A stretch of 64,000 nucleotides of DNA from Bradyrhizobium liaoningense (GTDB lineage: Bacteria; Pseudomonadota; Alphaproteobacteria; Rhizobiales; Xanthobacteraceae), in NCBI RefSeq assembly GCF_018130825.1, contig NZ_JAFCJS010000001.1, positions 682,001 to 746,000 of the forward strand. The letters are read 5' to 3'. The translations under genes were made by a program, and so were the position numbers. This document shows positions 7,501 through 17,143 of the stretch, in pieces; the first letter of the stretch is position 1; the number at the start of each line of letters is the position of its first letter. The notes under the pieces are model-generated. The model searched no databases. It was not told the DNA's origin and saw only the letters and a list, made by a program, of their open reading frames with translations.

Positions 7501-10500
7501 ATGCGTCGTGATTTGACCATCAAGACCGGCAGCATGGCCGGCACATCGGATTTCAGGGTGATGGCTCCGATCAAGAAGGGGTTCGTGCCGTCCCTGGATG
7601 CGACCACGTACAAGACGCGCGTCAAATACGTGTTGCGGGCGCTGAATGGCGGACGCGCCAACGCATATGAATACGAGCTCGCCCGCGTGCTGTCCGACTC
7701 CGTGGACCGCGTCGGACGCATCCACTCGGTGGGCATCGCCGTGCTCGAACCCGAAGACGACTCCGTGGACGCCGTGGACTATGTGCTGCTGACCGCGACA
7801 TTCGATGGCTCCTGGGAAGCCTATGTCCGCGTCATCTGGCAGAAGGCCGCGCGGCTGCTCGACCTCATCTTCTGCAATACCGATCACTATCCGCTCGGTC
7901 ACGAGAGCACATACGAAAACTGGGGCATCTGGCTCAAGAGCATGCAGACCGAAGCCTATTTCCTCTATGCCACCCCCGACCTGACCGTGGATGACACGCG
8001 CTTCCTGCGGATGGAGGAGCGGGTTTATCGGCGCACCTCGGGCGCCGGCGCCGATCAGATCGTCACGCGGATCAGGGTTCCGTCGCCGGAAGAGATTGCG
8101 CGAGGCTCGATATTCCAGGGCGGCGTCGATCCGACCAATGCCGGATTCAGCAAACCGCTCACCCCCGAAGCGGCCGGCCGACCTGCCTTTCGCCACGGCA
8201 TATTAGCGCTGGCGGGGCTCTACCATCTGGCCGACTTCTATCCGCCGGGGACGCATGACGGGGTGGTGCTGCATCGGGCCGCCCACGAGCTGCTGCCGGA
8301 ATTCGTCACCATGATCAACGCCCCCGCCTATGCGGAAGGCGTCAAGCGCGCCCGCCGGCGCTATGAAGAGGCGCTGAACTGGTTGCTGACCCCGCCCGAC
8401 GTGGCGCCGGTAAGGCAAAACCTGCCGCTCGTCCTGCCGCCCCAACCGCCGTTGCAGGATCGCAGCAACGTGCAAGGCGGGATTCTCTCCGCCTACCCCG
8501 CTTCGGATCACGGCTGCCTTCTGCTGCTGCAGTTCGCCAATCCAGCGGCACTGGCTGCGTTTCTCAACGTCCTGCAGGTGACGTCCGAAGCTGACAAGCT
8601 CACCCCGGGGCAGATCGTCACCAACATCGCATTCACGGTCGAGGGGCTGCGTCACGCCGGATTGACCGACGCAGAGGTCCGCACACTGCCGGAAGAGTTT
8701 TTGCAGGGCATGGAAAGACGCGCCGGCCTGCTCGGCGACGTGCGCTGGAATCATCCCCAGCGCTGGCGCCTTCCGGCAAGCAACTGGGCGCGCGGCATCG
8801 ACGCGCCGGACCTGAGCGAAAACGATCCTGCGGCGCGCATCAGCATGAGCTCCGTCCATGCCGTCCTTCAGCTTCGCCTGCTGACCAAGGACCCGAACAA
8901 GGACCCGCAAACGACGGCGGATGCGAGAAAACCGTTGATGGCCGAAATGAACCGCCTGGTCGAGGTGGATCCAGGCGTCAGGCCGCTCTCGATCCAGTGG
9001 ATGCAGCGGCAACGTGTTGGGTCCTCCGAGAACATGAAGGACCATTTTGGTTTCGCCGACGGCAGTTCGAACCCGGTGCTGTACGAGGACCAGGCCGGCG
9101 AGATCTATTCCAATCGGGTGCATCTCGGCGAGATCTTGTGCGGCTACCCGAACCTCGCCGACGTGACGGCGCCGCTCGGCGATGCGACCAACCGTGCTCA
9201 CGCGATGCTCCGCGACGGCAGCTTCATGGCGCTGCGCAAGCTGCGACAGGATGTTGAGCAGCTCGAGGACGTCCTGTCCCGCGCTACGCGACAGGCGACC
9301 GAGACGGTCGGACCGGACGCACCTGCCCTGACGCGCGAGACGCTGATGGCCAAGATGATGGGACGCTGGCCGACGGGCCATCCCCAGGCCGGCCAACCCC
9401 TGACCCCTACTCCGCCCCCTGACCAGGGCTACAACGACTTCAACTACGACGCAGATCAGCAGGCCCAACTGTGCCCGTTCCACGCGCACATACGGCGCGC
9501 CAATCCGCGCGTCTCGATCACCAAGGCGGATGCCGGTGCCCGGCCCCCACGGATCGTCAGGCGCGGCATGTCCTACGGTCCGCCCGTCGACCCGCAAGCC
9601 GCCAAATCCGCCCCGCAGCCAGAGCGCGGCCTGGTTTTCATGGCCTACAATGCCAGCCTCGGCGAGCAGTTCGAGGTGGTGCAGAGCTGGCTGGCCGGCG
9701 GCAACAGTTCGGGATCCTCGTCCGGGGAAAGCGATCCTTTCCTCGGCCTCGCCGAACCCGGCCGGCTTCGACATTTCCGTTTCGAGCATGGCGGCCAGAC
9801 CGTTCGCGTCGCGCTGGATGGCTCGGACCGGCTCCACGACGAACCGCGTCCGTTCGTACGTCTGGAATGGGGCGCGTATTTCTTTGCGCCATCGAAAAAG
9901 GCGCTTGCCGATCTGCAGCAATGGGCGGCGAGCCAGGGGCGCAAACCGGCGGTGACGTGGAGCGCGGATGAGGGCGAAAAAGAGATCGCGCGTCTGCGCC
10001 TGATCGAGAGCCGGCAGGGTGAAGCCGCGGCGATGGCCGCGTGGAAGACGGCGCTCGAAGATCCGGATTCAGCCTCGCATTTCGTCAACGCGTCGATCTG
10101 GGCTGCGATCCGCGAGCGCCATTACGGCGCGCTCCGCACGCCCTTCGGGGTCTTGGTGGCCGACCGCGACATGGTCTCTAAGGTCTTTGCCGATTCCGAC
10201 ACCAAGCTGACCATCACCGGCTATCTTCCCCGCATGCTGCGGTCGTTCGGCATCCTCTATCTTGGCCGCGACGCCGGACAGCCAGACAAGGTCTACGAGC
10301 AGGAATCCGCAGCCTGCAACGCTGCGATCATGGCCCTCGACCAACCCGCCGCATTCGAGCTGGCGCGCGCGGTCACACAGAAGGTGCTGGGCTTCATGGT
10401 CAAGCAGACCATTGGTTATGCCGCCGACGACGGCGAAGCGAGCTGGGAACTGACCGTCGACGTGCACGAACTGGTGGATCCGCTGCTCGCCGCCTTCTGC

Positions 10501-11322
10501 GAAGAGTGGTTCGGGTTGAGCGAAGACGGGGGGTATTTCCGCCGCGTCGGCTATCGCTGGGATTGGAAGCCAGGCGAGGCGCCCGGTTATCCCGGCCATT
10601 TCCTCTCCCCTTCGCGCTACATCTTCCAGCCTCATCCGAACAAGACAGTGGAGGCGGTCGGCGCGGCACATGGCGAGGCTGCGCGCAGTGCCATGGAAAG
10701 TTTCCTGACGCAGTTCGGGCCGACCAACGGACCAGTCACGAAGGCGGTTTACAACTCGCCGCGGGGCACCGGCGACATACCCTTCGTGGCGCGTACGATC
10801 GCCGGCGCCATGATGGGCTTCATTCCGACCGTCGACGGAAACCTGCGCAGGATATTGAACGAATGGCTGCGTGAAGGGACGCTGTGGGCGTTGCGCGCTC
10901 GCTATGCCGGCACGGTGGCGGAGAACTACACCGACGCCCTGAACCGGCTGAGAGACGACTTCATCCCGGCCATGCAACTCCGCGCGGTGCCCGAACTGAT
11001 CTGGCGGACAGCCATCGTGTCGCACACCATCGGAGATGTCGAGATCAGGCCGGGAGACGTCATCGTCGCCGGCGCGGTCTCCGCCACCCAGCAAAGTCTC
11101 GCCGAAGGTCGTCAGGACATCTATCACGCCTTCGGCGGCAACCGCAGGGTCGAGGGGCATCCCACGCATTCATGTCCCGGAGCAGACCCGGCACTGGCAG
11201 TGATGCTGGGTTTCTTCAGCGCACTGGTGGAGACGCCGCTACCCTTGCGCGCCGGCCCCATTCCAATGAGCCTGACGATGAACGGAAGGGTTCCCGCGCC
11301 GCCGAGCCCGCCTTCACCCTAG
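7501..11322 (+). CDS. DyP-type peroxidase / cytochrome P450-like fusion protein
   Basis: 1273 residues in three parts. Residues 1 to about 310 match no family I recognise, though LLTATFDGSWEAYVRVIW suggests a ferredoxin-like fold. Residues about 315-835 are a dye-decolourising peroxidase: QGGIL near 325, the distal motif GFADG at 517-521 with catalytic Asp520, CPFHAHIRRANPR at 658-670 with the likely proximal haem ligand His663, and AYNASLGEQFEVVQ near 718. Residues about 850-1260 resemble a cytochrome P450: a GAMMGF stretch near 1101 in the I-helix position, RTAIVSHTIGDVEIRPGD after the K-helix, and THSCPG with the presumed thiolate ligand Cys1225. The K-helix ExxR motif seems to be missing: PAMQLR (1156-1161) sits where EALRLR is expected. 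No signal peptide. GGGAGG precedes ATG 7501. Probably a cytoplasmic double-haem oxidase; substrate unknown. Confidence 0.82.
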   Translation: MRRDLTIKTGSMAGTSDFRVMAPIKKGFVPSLDATTYKTRVKYVLRALNGGRANAYEYELARVLSDSVDRVGRIHSVGIAVLEPEDDSVDAVDYVLLTATFDGSWEAYVRVIWQKAARLLDLIFCNTDHYPLGHESTYENWGIWLKSMQTEAYFLYATPDLTVDDTRFLRMEERVYRRTSGAGADQIVTRIRVPSPEEIARGSIFQGGVDPTNAGFSKPLTPEAAGRPAFRHGILALAGLYHLADFYPPGTHDGVVLHRAAHELLPEFVTMINAPAYAEGVKRARRRYEEALNWLLTPPDVAPVRQNLPLVLPPQPPLQDRSNVQGGILSAYPASDHGCLLLLQFANPAALAAFLNVLQVTSEADKLTPGQIVTNIAFTVEGLRHAGLTDAEVRTLPEEFLQGMERRAGLLGDVRWNHPQRWRLPASNWARGIDAPDLSENDPAARISMSSVHAVLQLRLLTKDPNKDPQTTADARKPLMAEMNRLVEVDPGVRPLSIQWMQRQRVGSSENMKDHFGFADGSSNPVLYEDQAGEIYSNRVHLGEILCGYPNLADVTAPLGDATNRAHAMLRDGSFMALRKLRQDVEQLEDVLSRATRQATETVGPDAPALTRETLMAKMMGRWPTGHPQAGQPLTPTPPPDQGYNDFNYDADQQAQLCPFHAHIRRANPRVSITKADAGARPPRIVRRGMSYGPPVDPQAAKSAPQPERGLVFMAYNASLGEQFEVVQSWLAGGNSSGSSSGESDPFLGLAEPGRLRHFRFEHGGQTVRVALDGSDRLHDEPRPFVRLEWGAYFFAPSKKALADLQQWAASQGRKPAVTWSADEGEKEIARLRLIESRQGEAAAMAAWKTALEDPDSASHFVNASIWAAIRERHYGALRTPFGVLVADRDMVSKVFADSDTKLTITGYLPRMLRSFGILYLGRDAGQPDKVYEQESAACNAAIMALDQPAAFELARAVTQKVLGFMVKQTIGYAADDGEASWELTVDVHELVDPLLAAFCEEWFGLSEDGGYFRRVGYRWDWKPGEAPGYPGHFLSPSRYIFQPHPNKTVEAVGAAHGEAARSAMESFLTQFGPTNGPVTKAVYNSPRGTGDIPFVARTIAGAMMGFIPTVDGNLRRILNEWLREGTLWALRARYAGTVAENYTDALNRLRDDFIPAMQLRAVPELIWRTAIVSHTIGDVEIRPGDVIVAGAVSATQQSLAEGRQDIYHAFGGNRRVEGHPTHSCPGADPALAVMLGFFSALVETPLPLRAGPIPMSLTMNGRVPAPPSPPSP

Positions 11323-11367
11323 AGCCGCATGACGCGGAATGGATTTGCGCATGCCCAGACAATCATA

Positions 11368-11408
11368 CAAAGCGCGATGACGGTTCATCCTGATCGCGTT
11401 GCGCTTTG
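11368..11408. terminator. Inverted repeat between converging genes
   Basis: CAAAGCGC at 11368-11375 pairs exactly with GCGCTTTG at 11401-11408; partial pairing continues inside (GATGA with TGATC). It lies between the stops of two converging genes, as expected for a bidirectional terminator. There is no clear T-run. Confidence 0.4.
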
Positions 11409-11409
11409 G

Positions 11410-14400
11410 CTAGACAGCAAAATGCTGACCGCTACCGAGCTGATCGCTGGCGTGGATGACGGGCGTGCCGATGACGAGCCGGCTCGCCTGCTCCGCATGC
11501 CAGTGCATGCCGAGCGCCTGCAGTTTCTCGGCGGCTTCCGTAATGGTCTGGCGGGCCGCGTCACCCTGCCCCTGCCCCGCGAGAAGCTCGCCGCGCAGGG
11601 CGAGGTTCAGGGCCGCATCGCGCAGTGATCCGCGCCAGCCTGCGGAGATCTCGGCGCGCTGCAACCAGCGCTGGCTTCGTCCAAACTCCCGGCGCGAGGC
11701 TGCAAGCCTCGCAAGCGAGCGGCAGGCCATCGCCTCGCCCACACGTTCGCCTTCACGCGCGCGGCCCAGGACATAAGCGGCGTACCGCCGTGCCGTGTCG
11801 ACGTCGCCATCGGCCGCGGCGGCCTCGACCAGCCAGCTGTATTGAACCGACGTGTAGAAGTGGAAGTTTCGCGCTTCCATCCACTGCGCGGCGTTGCGCA
11901 ATTGCTGCAACCCATCGGCATCGGCGGTCGCGGACCAGCGGGCAAATCCGGACGCGGCGCGGCAATCCGCCAACAGCAGCAGGCTGCGCGTGTTTTCGGC
12001 AACACGTGCGCCTTCGACGGCTAATCGCTCCGCCTCCTGCCAGCGGCCTTGCCAGACCAGCGCGACCGAGATCCAGTTGCGCACCGAATTGACGACCGGG
12101 TGGGTCGAGCCTTCGACCAGGGCCATGGCTTCGCTGAAACATTCGTGAGCGCCGTCGAAATCGCCGCGATCCGCCAGGACGCCGCCCTTGCACGACAGCG
12201 CGTAGGCTGAGCCGATGGAGATGGCGCCGTGCCGCCGGCTGCGTTGCTGCTTGGTCGAGATGGCAGCGTCGATCAAGGCGATGGCTTCGTCGTACTGGCA
12301 GCTTGCGGCGAGAATCTGGCCCAGCGTGGCTTCGATGTGGGCAATCAGGCGGTGGTCACCGAGCTTGCGCGCGAGCTCCAGTGCTGTCCTTGTGTGTGTC
12401 ACACCAGCGCGAAATCGGCCGAACGCATAGCACATCCAGCCGAGCCATTCATATGAACTGACCATCGCGACGGTGTCGCCGAGCGAGCACGCAATCGCAA
12501 CCGCCCGCTCGAACACGGTGACATCGTCAGTCAGCGATAGCGGGTCGAATATCGTGACCATACCTAACTTGTTGGTCAGCAAGCACCAGCGCAGGGATTG
12601 CTCGCGCGAGCGGTCCGGCACGCGATCCAGCGCTTCCATGGCGACCTGATACTGGACACGGGCACGGTCCAGCGCGAACGCAGCCATGGCCTTGTCGCCG
12701 GCGCGTTCGGCATAATGGGCCGCGCTTTCCCAACGACCTGCGCCGCGCGCGTGGTAAGCGAGGGCTTCCAGCGTGTCTTCGCGATCGGCCTGCTCGGATC
12801 GCGACAACAAGGTGGTTTCGATACGCTTGTGCAACGCCTGACGCTCGTGCAGGCCGATCGTGTCGTACACCGCGTCCCGCGTGATGCCATGCTTGAAGCG
12901 AAGCACACCGCCCGCCGGATCGGCAAAGAGAAAATCCGAGTCAGCCAATGCCCGCATCGTCGTCGGGTCGGGCTCGCTGCCGCAGGCCGCAACCAGCAAG
13001 CCGTTCGGCACCGTGTTTCCGATGACCGCCGCGGCACGCACCACGTTCGCTTGATCCGGCGGCAGGCGCGCCAGGCGCGAGGCGACCAGCGTCGCGATCC
13101 ATCCTTGCTTGCTGCGCATTTCGAACGAGTTAGGATCGTTGGCCGCAACGGAATGGCACAGCTCTTCGATGAACAGCGGCACCCCGCCGGCATAGGCATG
13201 AATGCGGGCCACCAGGAAGGGATCGGCCTGCGGCACCCAGCGCCTGACGGCAAGGTCGGTTTCCGGCCCCTGAAACGGCTCCAACGGCATGTGCGGCGCG
13301 CTGGAAATCCATTCGGTGCCGTCGTCGCGCGGCCGGCTGGCGAGGATGATGCGCGGCCCATTGGGCAATTGCAGCAGTGCCTCCAGCAACTGCCGGCTCG
13401 CGTCATCGGACCACTGCCAGTCGTCGATCACCAGCACCAGCGCGCCCCGCGCAGCCAGGGCCGTAAAGAATCCGAGGAGGTCACCGACCACGCCATCGAC
13501 GGTCATCCGGCCGCCGCGTGCATCGGCGCCGGTCGACGCCAGCCCGAGGATCGTTTCTGCGCGCGGACCGAGCTGCGCGGCCCATGGCTGCAGAGCGATG
13601 CGGGCCGTCTCTTCGGCCTCGGCGATGGAAGCGTCCGGTCGTATTCCCAGGCAGGCGCGCAACATCTGCAGGAACGGCTGCAGGACTTCGGCACCGACAT
13701 AACTCTCGCAATTGCCCCGCAGCAGCCTGAACTGATCGGTGCCGAATTGGTGCAGCACTTCTTCCAGCAGGCGCGTCTTTCCGAGCCCGGGACCGCCGAC
13801 GACGATCGCGCAACGTTGCGTGGCCGGCTGGGTCTCGCGCAGAAAGCCAGTCAGAAAGCTGAATATCTCGTCGCGGCCAATGAAGGGCGTCAGGCCGCGG
13901 CGAGACGTCGCCTCAAATCTGCGCGTCGCCGTGCTTCGTCCCAGCACCACCCGTGCCGGCGGCATTCCGGATCCCGCACCCACCGTCTGGAGATGTTCGC
14001 CGAGCTCGAAGAAATTGGCATTCGGCCCCAGGGCATCAACGCTGGCGAGGATCTGGCCAGGGGCGGCGTAGCGCGACAGGTGCGCCGCCGTGTTCACGAC
14101 GTCGCCGATCAGGTCATAGCGGCCGGACTCGATGTCCCCTTCCGTCAGGAGCAGGGTGCCGGCATGGATACCGGAATGCATGCGAAGCGGCATCAGCGCC
14201 GGCGACACGCCATCGTGGCGCACCTGCTCGACCCATTGGTGAATATCGATTGCAGCTTCCGCGGCACGACGACCGTCATCCTCGCCGGACCTGGGATAGC
14301 CGAACACGGCGAGCGCGCCGTCACCTTGCGTTCTGATGATGCGACCTTCGTGCCTGGCTACCGCGCGATGCCAGATCTCCCGCAGTTGGCTCAGGAGTTC

Positions 14401-14514
14401 GGAAAGGTGCTCCGACTCCATATCTCTGCCCAAAACGGTGGACCCGACGAGGTCAGAGAAAAGCACCGTCAATCGATGACGTTCGCCTTTCGGTTCGCGG
14501 GTCTGCGTCTTCAT
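11410..14514 (-). CDS. Class III adenylate/guanylate cyclase with AAA ATPase and TPR region
   Basis: 1034 residues from ATG 14514 (the frame is open to 14595, but MKTQTREPKG leads directly into the cyclase domain). Residues about 13-190 are a class III cyclase catalytic domain: LTVLFSDLVGST with metal-binding Asp21 and IIRTQGDGALAVFG with Asp65. Residues about 205-480 form a STAND/AAA-type ATPase with Walker A GGPGLGKTR near 240-248 and Walker B LVLVIDDWQW. The last 500 residues are helical repeats of TPR type. Such proteins are taken to be signal-integrating cyclases or regulators; many rhizobia carry several. It converges on the DyP-P450 gene with 87 bases between stops; nothing in the sequence shows that the two act together. 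Confidence 0.85.
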   Translation of the reverse strand: MKTQTREPKGERHRLTVLFSDLVGSTVLGRDMESEHLSELLSQLREIWHRAVARHEGRIIRTQGDGALAVFGYPRSGEDDGRRAAEAAIDIHQWVEQVRHDGVSPALMPLRMHSGIHAGTLLLTEGDIESGRYDLIGDVVNTAAHLSRYAAPGQILASVDALGPNANFFELGEHLQTVGAGSGMPPARVVLGRSTATRRFEATSRRGLTPFIGRDEIFSFLTGFLRETQPATQRCAIVVGGPGLGKTRLLEEVLHQFGTDQFRLLRGNCESYVGAEVLQPFLQMLRACLGIRPDASIAEAEETARIALQPWAAQLGPRAETILGLASTGADARGGRMTVDGVVGDLLGFFTALAARGALVLVIDDWQWSDDASRQLLEALLQLPNGPRIILASRPRDDGTEWISSAPHMPLEPFQGPETDLAVRRWVPQADPFLVARIHAYAGGVPLFIEELCHSVAANDPNSFEMRSKQGWIATLVASRLARLPPDQANVVRAAAVIGNTVPNGLLVAACGSEPDPTTMRALADSDFLFADPAGGVLRFKHGITRDAVYDTIGLHERQALHKRIETTLLSRSEQADREDTLEALAYHARGAGRWESAAHYAERAGDKAMAAFALDRARVQYQVAMEALDRVPDRSREQSLRWCLLTNKLGMVTIFDPLSLTDDVTVFERAVAIACSLGDTVAMVSSYEWLGWMCYAFGRFRAGVTHTRTALELARKLGDHRLIAHIEATLGQILAASCQYDEAIALIDAAISTKQQRSRRHGAISIGSAYALSCKGGVLADRGDFDGAHECFSEAMALVEGSTHPVVNSVRNWISVALVWQGRWQEAERLAVEGARVAENTRSLLLLADCRAASGFARWSATADADGLQQLRNAAQWMEARNFHFYTSVQYSWLVEAAAADGDVDTARRYAAYVLGRAREGERVGEAMACRSLARLAASRREFGRSQRWLQRAEISAGWRGSLRDAALNLALRGELLAGQGQGDAARQTITEAAEKLQALGMHWHAEQASRLVIGTPVIHASDQLGSGQHFAV

Positions 14515-14739
14515 GGTCGCTGTCGAGGCCAGCCCGTTCCCGCACAGCAAGCACGGTCCCCAGCTGGCGCCAGACCGGATGCCGCAGGGCATCATACACG
14601 CCCTTGGAACTCCGGCTAGCCTTAGCGAATATTGGAGTAAATCTTCACGCGAACGTGGTTGGCGCAGATCGGTCTCGGCGTCGTCATTTGGATACCTAAC
14701 CCATTCAAAAACTGATGCATTTGGTGTCTTGCCAAGCCC

Positions 14740-15711
14740 TCACGGCCAGTCGGCAAAGTTGAGCGTCGGCCTGGATCGGCCCGCTCGCACGCGCGCCGCG
14801 ACGCGCCGGCGCCAGACACCCGGTGCCTCATCGGTGTGCTTGCGGAAGAAGCGGCTGAAGTAAGCTGTATCCTTGAAGCCCAGCGCAAAGGCGATCTGCT
14901 TGACGGCCACGGTGCCGGCCTCGAGCCGGGTCGCGGCTTCCTGGACGAGACGCTGCTGGATCAGCTCGCTCGGCGAGCGCTTCAGCTCGCGGCTGCACAG
15001 CGCGTGCAGTCGATCCGGCGTCATGCCGAGAAGGTTGGCATAGTCACTGACGCGCAGATGCTGCTGATAGCGCTCCTCTAGCAGCCGGCGGAAGCGGCTC
15101 AGGATCTCGGTACTGCTCCCCTCCTCGTCGCGGTCGCTATCGCCGGCGAATAGGCGCCAGAAGCGCAGCACGCACAGAGTCAGCTCGGCCGACATGATCG
15201 ACGCCGCACCACTGCGGGCAGGCGATGCGATCTCGGCGGCGATCGCCGCGATCGACCGGGACATCGTGGTCACGAGCCCGGCCTCGACCGGCAGCGCCAT
15301 GATGCCGCCGGCGGCTTCGAGCGCGAGATAGGCAGGCTCGGCCGACGGCGGCAGATAGCGATGCCACACGCCCGCGCGCAGCTGCAGCAGCTCGGCAGTC
15401 GCGCCGGCCGACACCTCGAGCCATTCGGCTGATCCCGCCGGCAGCCAGACAATGGCCGGGCCAGTGAAGGTCATCGTCTTGCCGGGCCTGCCGACTTCGG
15501 CGGCCGCTCCGGCGTGCAGGCAGAGCAGATGAATGAACGGCCGGGCTGTTTTGGACGAGAGCATCCAGCGCCGCGCAACGTAGTGCGGGGCGATCAGCTC
15601 GGCGCCGACAGGCGCAGCGCCGCTCGCGGCCGCTGGACCGGTGCCCGCGACGCCTCGACGCACCTGGCCGTCGCGACCAGAAACGTCCAATCTTTCGCCG
15701 GATTTGTCCAT
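14740..15711 (-). CDS. AraC-family transcriptional regulator
   Basis: 323 residues. The N-terminal 170 residues have the cupin-like pattern of effector-binding AraC proteins (FIHLLCLHAGAAAEV, IVWLPAGSAEWLEVSAG). The C-terminal 100 residues carry the double helix-turn-helix: LRVSDYANLLGMTPDRLHAL and VAVKQIAFALGFKDTAYFSR followed by FFRKHTDEAPGVWRRR. It is divergent from the ABC importer and aldehyde dehydrogenase genes starting at 15862, so it very likely controls them in response to the imported compound. The domain order resembles PobR/PobC-type activators of aromatic degradation; effector unknown. Confidence 0.88.
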   Translation of the reverse strand: MDKSGERLDVSGRDGQVRRGVAGTGPAAASGAAPVGAELIAPHYVARRWMLSSKTARPFIHLLCLHAGAAAEVGRPGKTMTFTGPAIVWLPAGSAEWLEVSAGATAELLQLRAGVWHRYLPPSAEPAYLALEAAGGIMALPVEAGLVTTMSRSIAAIAAEIASPARSGAASIMSAELTLCVLRFWRLFAGDSDRDEEGSSTEILSRFRRLLEERYQQHLRVSDYANLLGMTPDRLHALCSRELKRSPSELIQQRLVQEAATRLEAGTVAVKQIAFALGFKDTAYFSRFFRKHTDEAPGVWRRRVAARVRAGRSRPTLNFADWP

Positions 15712-15861
15712 TGTGCGAACAAACCCCTCGGTGCTTGCTAGGTCAAGTCCTGGTCGCGGCCGCCTTCATGAAGCGGCGCCGAAAAGAAGCCGGGACCAAG
15801 AGGAACGACCCACTCACACGTAGCGAACAACCGCTTGAGTGAAACACGAGGGAGGATCGAC
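15712..15861. promoter_or_regulatory. Divergent control region, AraC gene / ABC importer
   Basis: 150 bases between divergent starts. The 8-mer GCGAACAA occurs twice in the same orientation, at 15715-15722 and 15823-15830, with partial agreement in the following bases. Two direct half-sites about ten helical turns apart would suit an AraC-type looping regulator. GAGGGAGG lies just upstream of ATG 15862. Binding is inferred only. Confidence 0.3.
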
Positions 15862-17082
15862 ATGTTTTCGGCGAACCGTCGAACGTTGCTGCGCGTCACC
15901 GGCCTTTTGGCTGTCGCCACGGCGCTGGGGAGCTTTGCGTCCGCGGCCGATGCGCAGGAGAAGATCCGGATCGGCTATGCCATTTCCAAGACAGGTCCCT
16001 ATGCCGGCGGCGCCGGCATCACCACCCTGCCCAATTACGAGCTGTGGGTGAAGGACGTGAATGCCGCCGGCGGCATCAAGCTCGGCGACAAGAAGCTGCC
16101 GATCGAGGTGGTCGAATATGACGACCGCAGCAGCTCGGAGGAAGCCGTCAAGGCGATCGAGCGCCTCGCCAACCAGGACAAGGTCGATTTCATTCTTCCG
16201 CCCTGGAGCACGGGCCTCAACCTTGCGGTCGGTCCGACCCTGAACCGTCTCGGCTACCCTCACCTCGCGGTGACCTCGGTGACCGACAAGGCGCCGGAGC
16301 TCGCCAAGCGCTGGTCGAACGCGACGTTCTGGCTCGGCACGTCGGCGCAGATCTCCGAGGGTTTGGCGGACCTGCTCGGCAAGCTGAAGAGCGAAGGCAA
16401 GATCGGCGCGAATGTCGCGATGGTCAGCGTCGCCGATCAGTTCGGCATCGAGCTCTCCGCCGCCGGCCGCGAAGCCTTCAAGAAGCACGGCTTCACCCTC
16501 ACCTATGACAAGACCTATCCGATGGGAGCGCAGGATCTCCAGCCGCTGCTGAAGGACGCGGTCGCCTCGAACCCGGATGCGTTCATCGCCTTCAGCTATC
16601 CGCCGGATACGATCGCGCTGACCGAACAGGCGCAGCTGCTGAAGTTCAATCCGAAGGTCTTCTACGTCGGCGTTGGCACCGCCTTCCCGCTCTACAAGGG
16701 CAAGTTCGCTGCCAACAGTGACGGCGTGATGGGGATCGGCGGCTGGAACGCGGACTCGCCCCAGCTGAAGGACTATCTCGCGCGCCACAAGGCCGCGACC
16801 GGCAAGGAGCCCGATCGCTGGGCGAGCTCGATCACCTATGCCAGCCTTCAGGTGCTGCAGCAGGCAATCGAAAAGGTCGGCAAGCTCGATCGGGCCGCGG
16901 TCGCGGCGGAAATCCGCTCGGGCACGTTCGACACCATCATCGGCAAGGTCAAGCTGAAGGACGGGCTGCTCCAGGAAGTGTGGAGCGTCGGCCAGTGGCA
17001 GAACGGCGAGTTCTACGCACTCGCGCCGGCCTCGCTGCCGGGTGCACGTGCGCCGGTCGTGCCCAAGGCACAGTGGCAGTAA
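15862..17082 (+). CDS. Branched-chain-type ABC transporter substrate-binding protein
   Basis: 406-residue periplasmic binding protein of the LivK/Peripla_BP_6 type. The ATG at 15862 is chosen because GGGAGG lies seven bases upstream; an in-frame ATG at 15835 has no such site. The signal peptide (MFSANRRTLLRVTGLLAVAT, cleavage near ADAQE) has paired arginines. The mature start KIRIGYAISKTGPYAGGAG is the classic opening of the family. First gene of a five-gene run: binding protein, permease, permease-ATPase fusion, ATPase, aldehyde dehydrogenase. Together with the dehydrogenase it suggests uptake of an aromatic acid or aldehyde rather than an amino acid (inference). Confidence 0.92.
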   Translation: MFSANRRTLLRVTGLLAVATALGSFASAADAQEKIRIGYAISKTGPYAGGAGITTLPNYELWVKDVNAAGGIKLGDKKLPIEVVEYDDRSSSEEAVKAIERLANQDKVDFILPPWSTGLNLAVGPTLNRLGYPHLAVTSVTDKAPELAKRWSNATFWLGTSAQISEGLADLLGKLKSEGKIGANVAMVSVADQFGIELSAAGREAFKKHGFTLTYDKTYPMGAQDLQPLLKDAVASNPDAFIAFSYPPDTIALTEQAQLLKFNPKVFYVGVGTAFPLYKGKFAANSDGVMGIGGWNADSPQLKDYLARHKAATGKEPDRWASSITYASLQVLQQAIEKVGKLDRAAVAAEIRSGTFDTIIGKVKLKDGLLQEVWSVGQWQNGEFYALAPASLPGARAPVVPKAQWQ

Positions 17083-17143
17083 GGCCGTTGGCAGGCCTTG
17101 CGCTGCGAGGCCTGCCTGCCGTCCGCTCGAAGGGCTCCGTTTC

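Noticed and set aside
8203..9921. 572-codon open frame opposite the DyP domain
   Set aside because: The DyP motifs are on the plus strand; the minus frame shows no family pattern.
12598..14619. 673-codon open frame opposite the cyclase/ATPase gene
   Set aside because: The opposite strand has intact cyclase and Walker motifs; this frame is an antisense shadow with no recognisable features.
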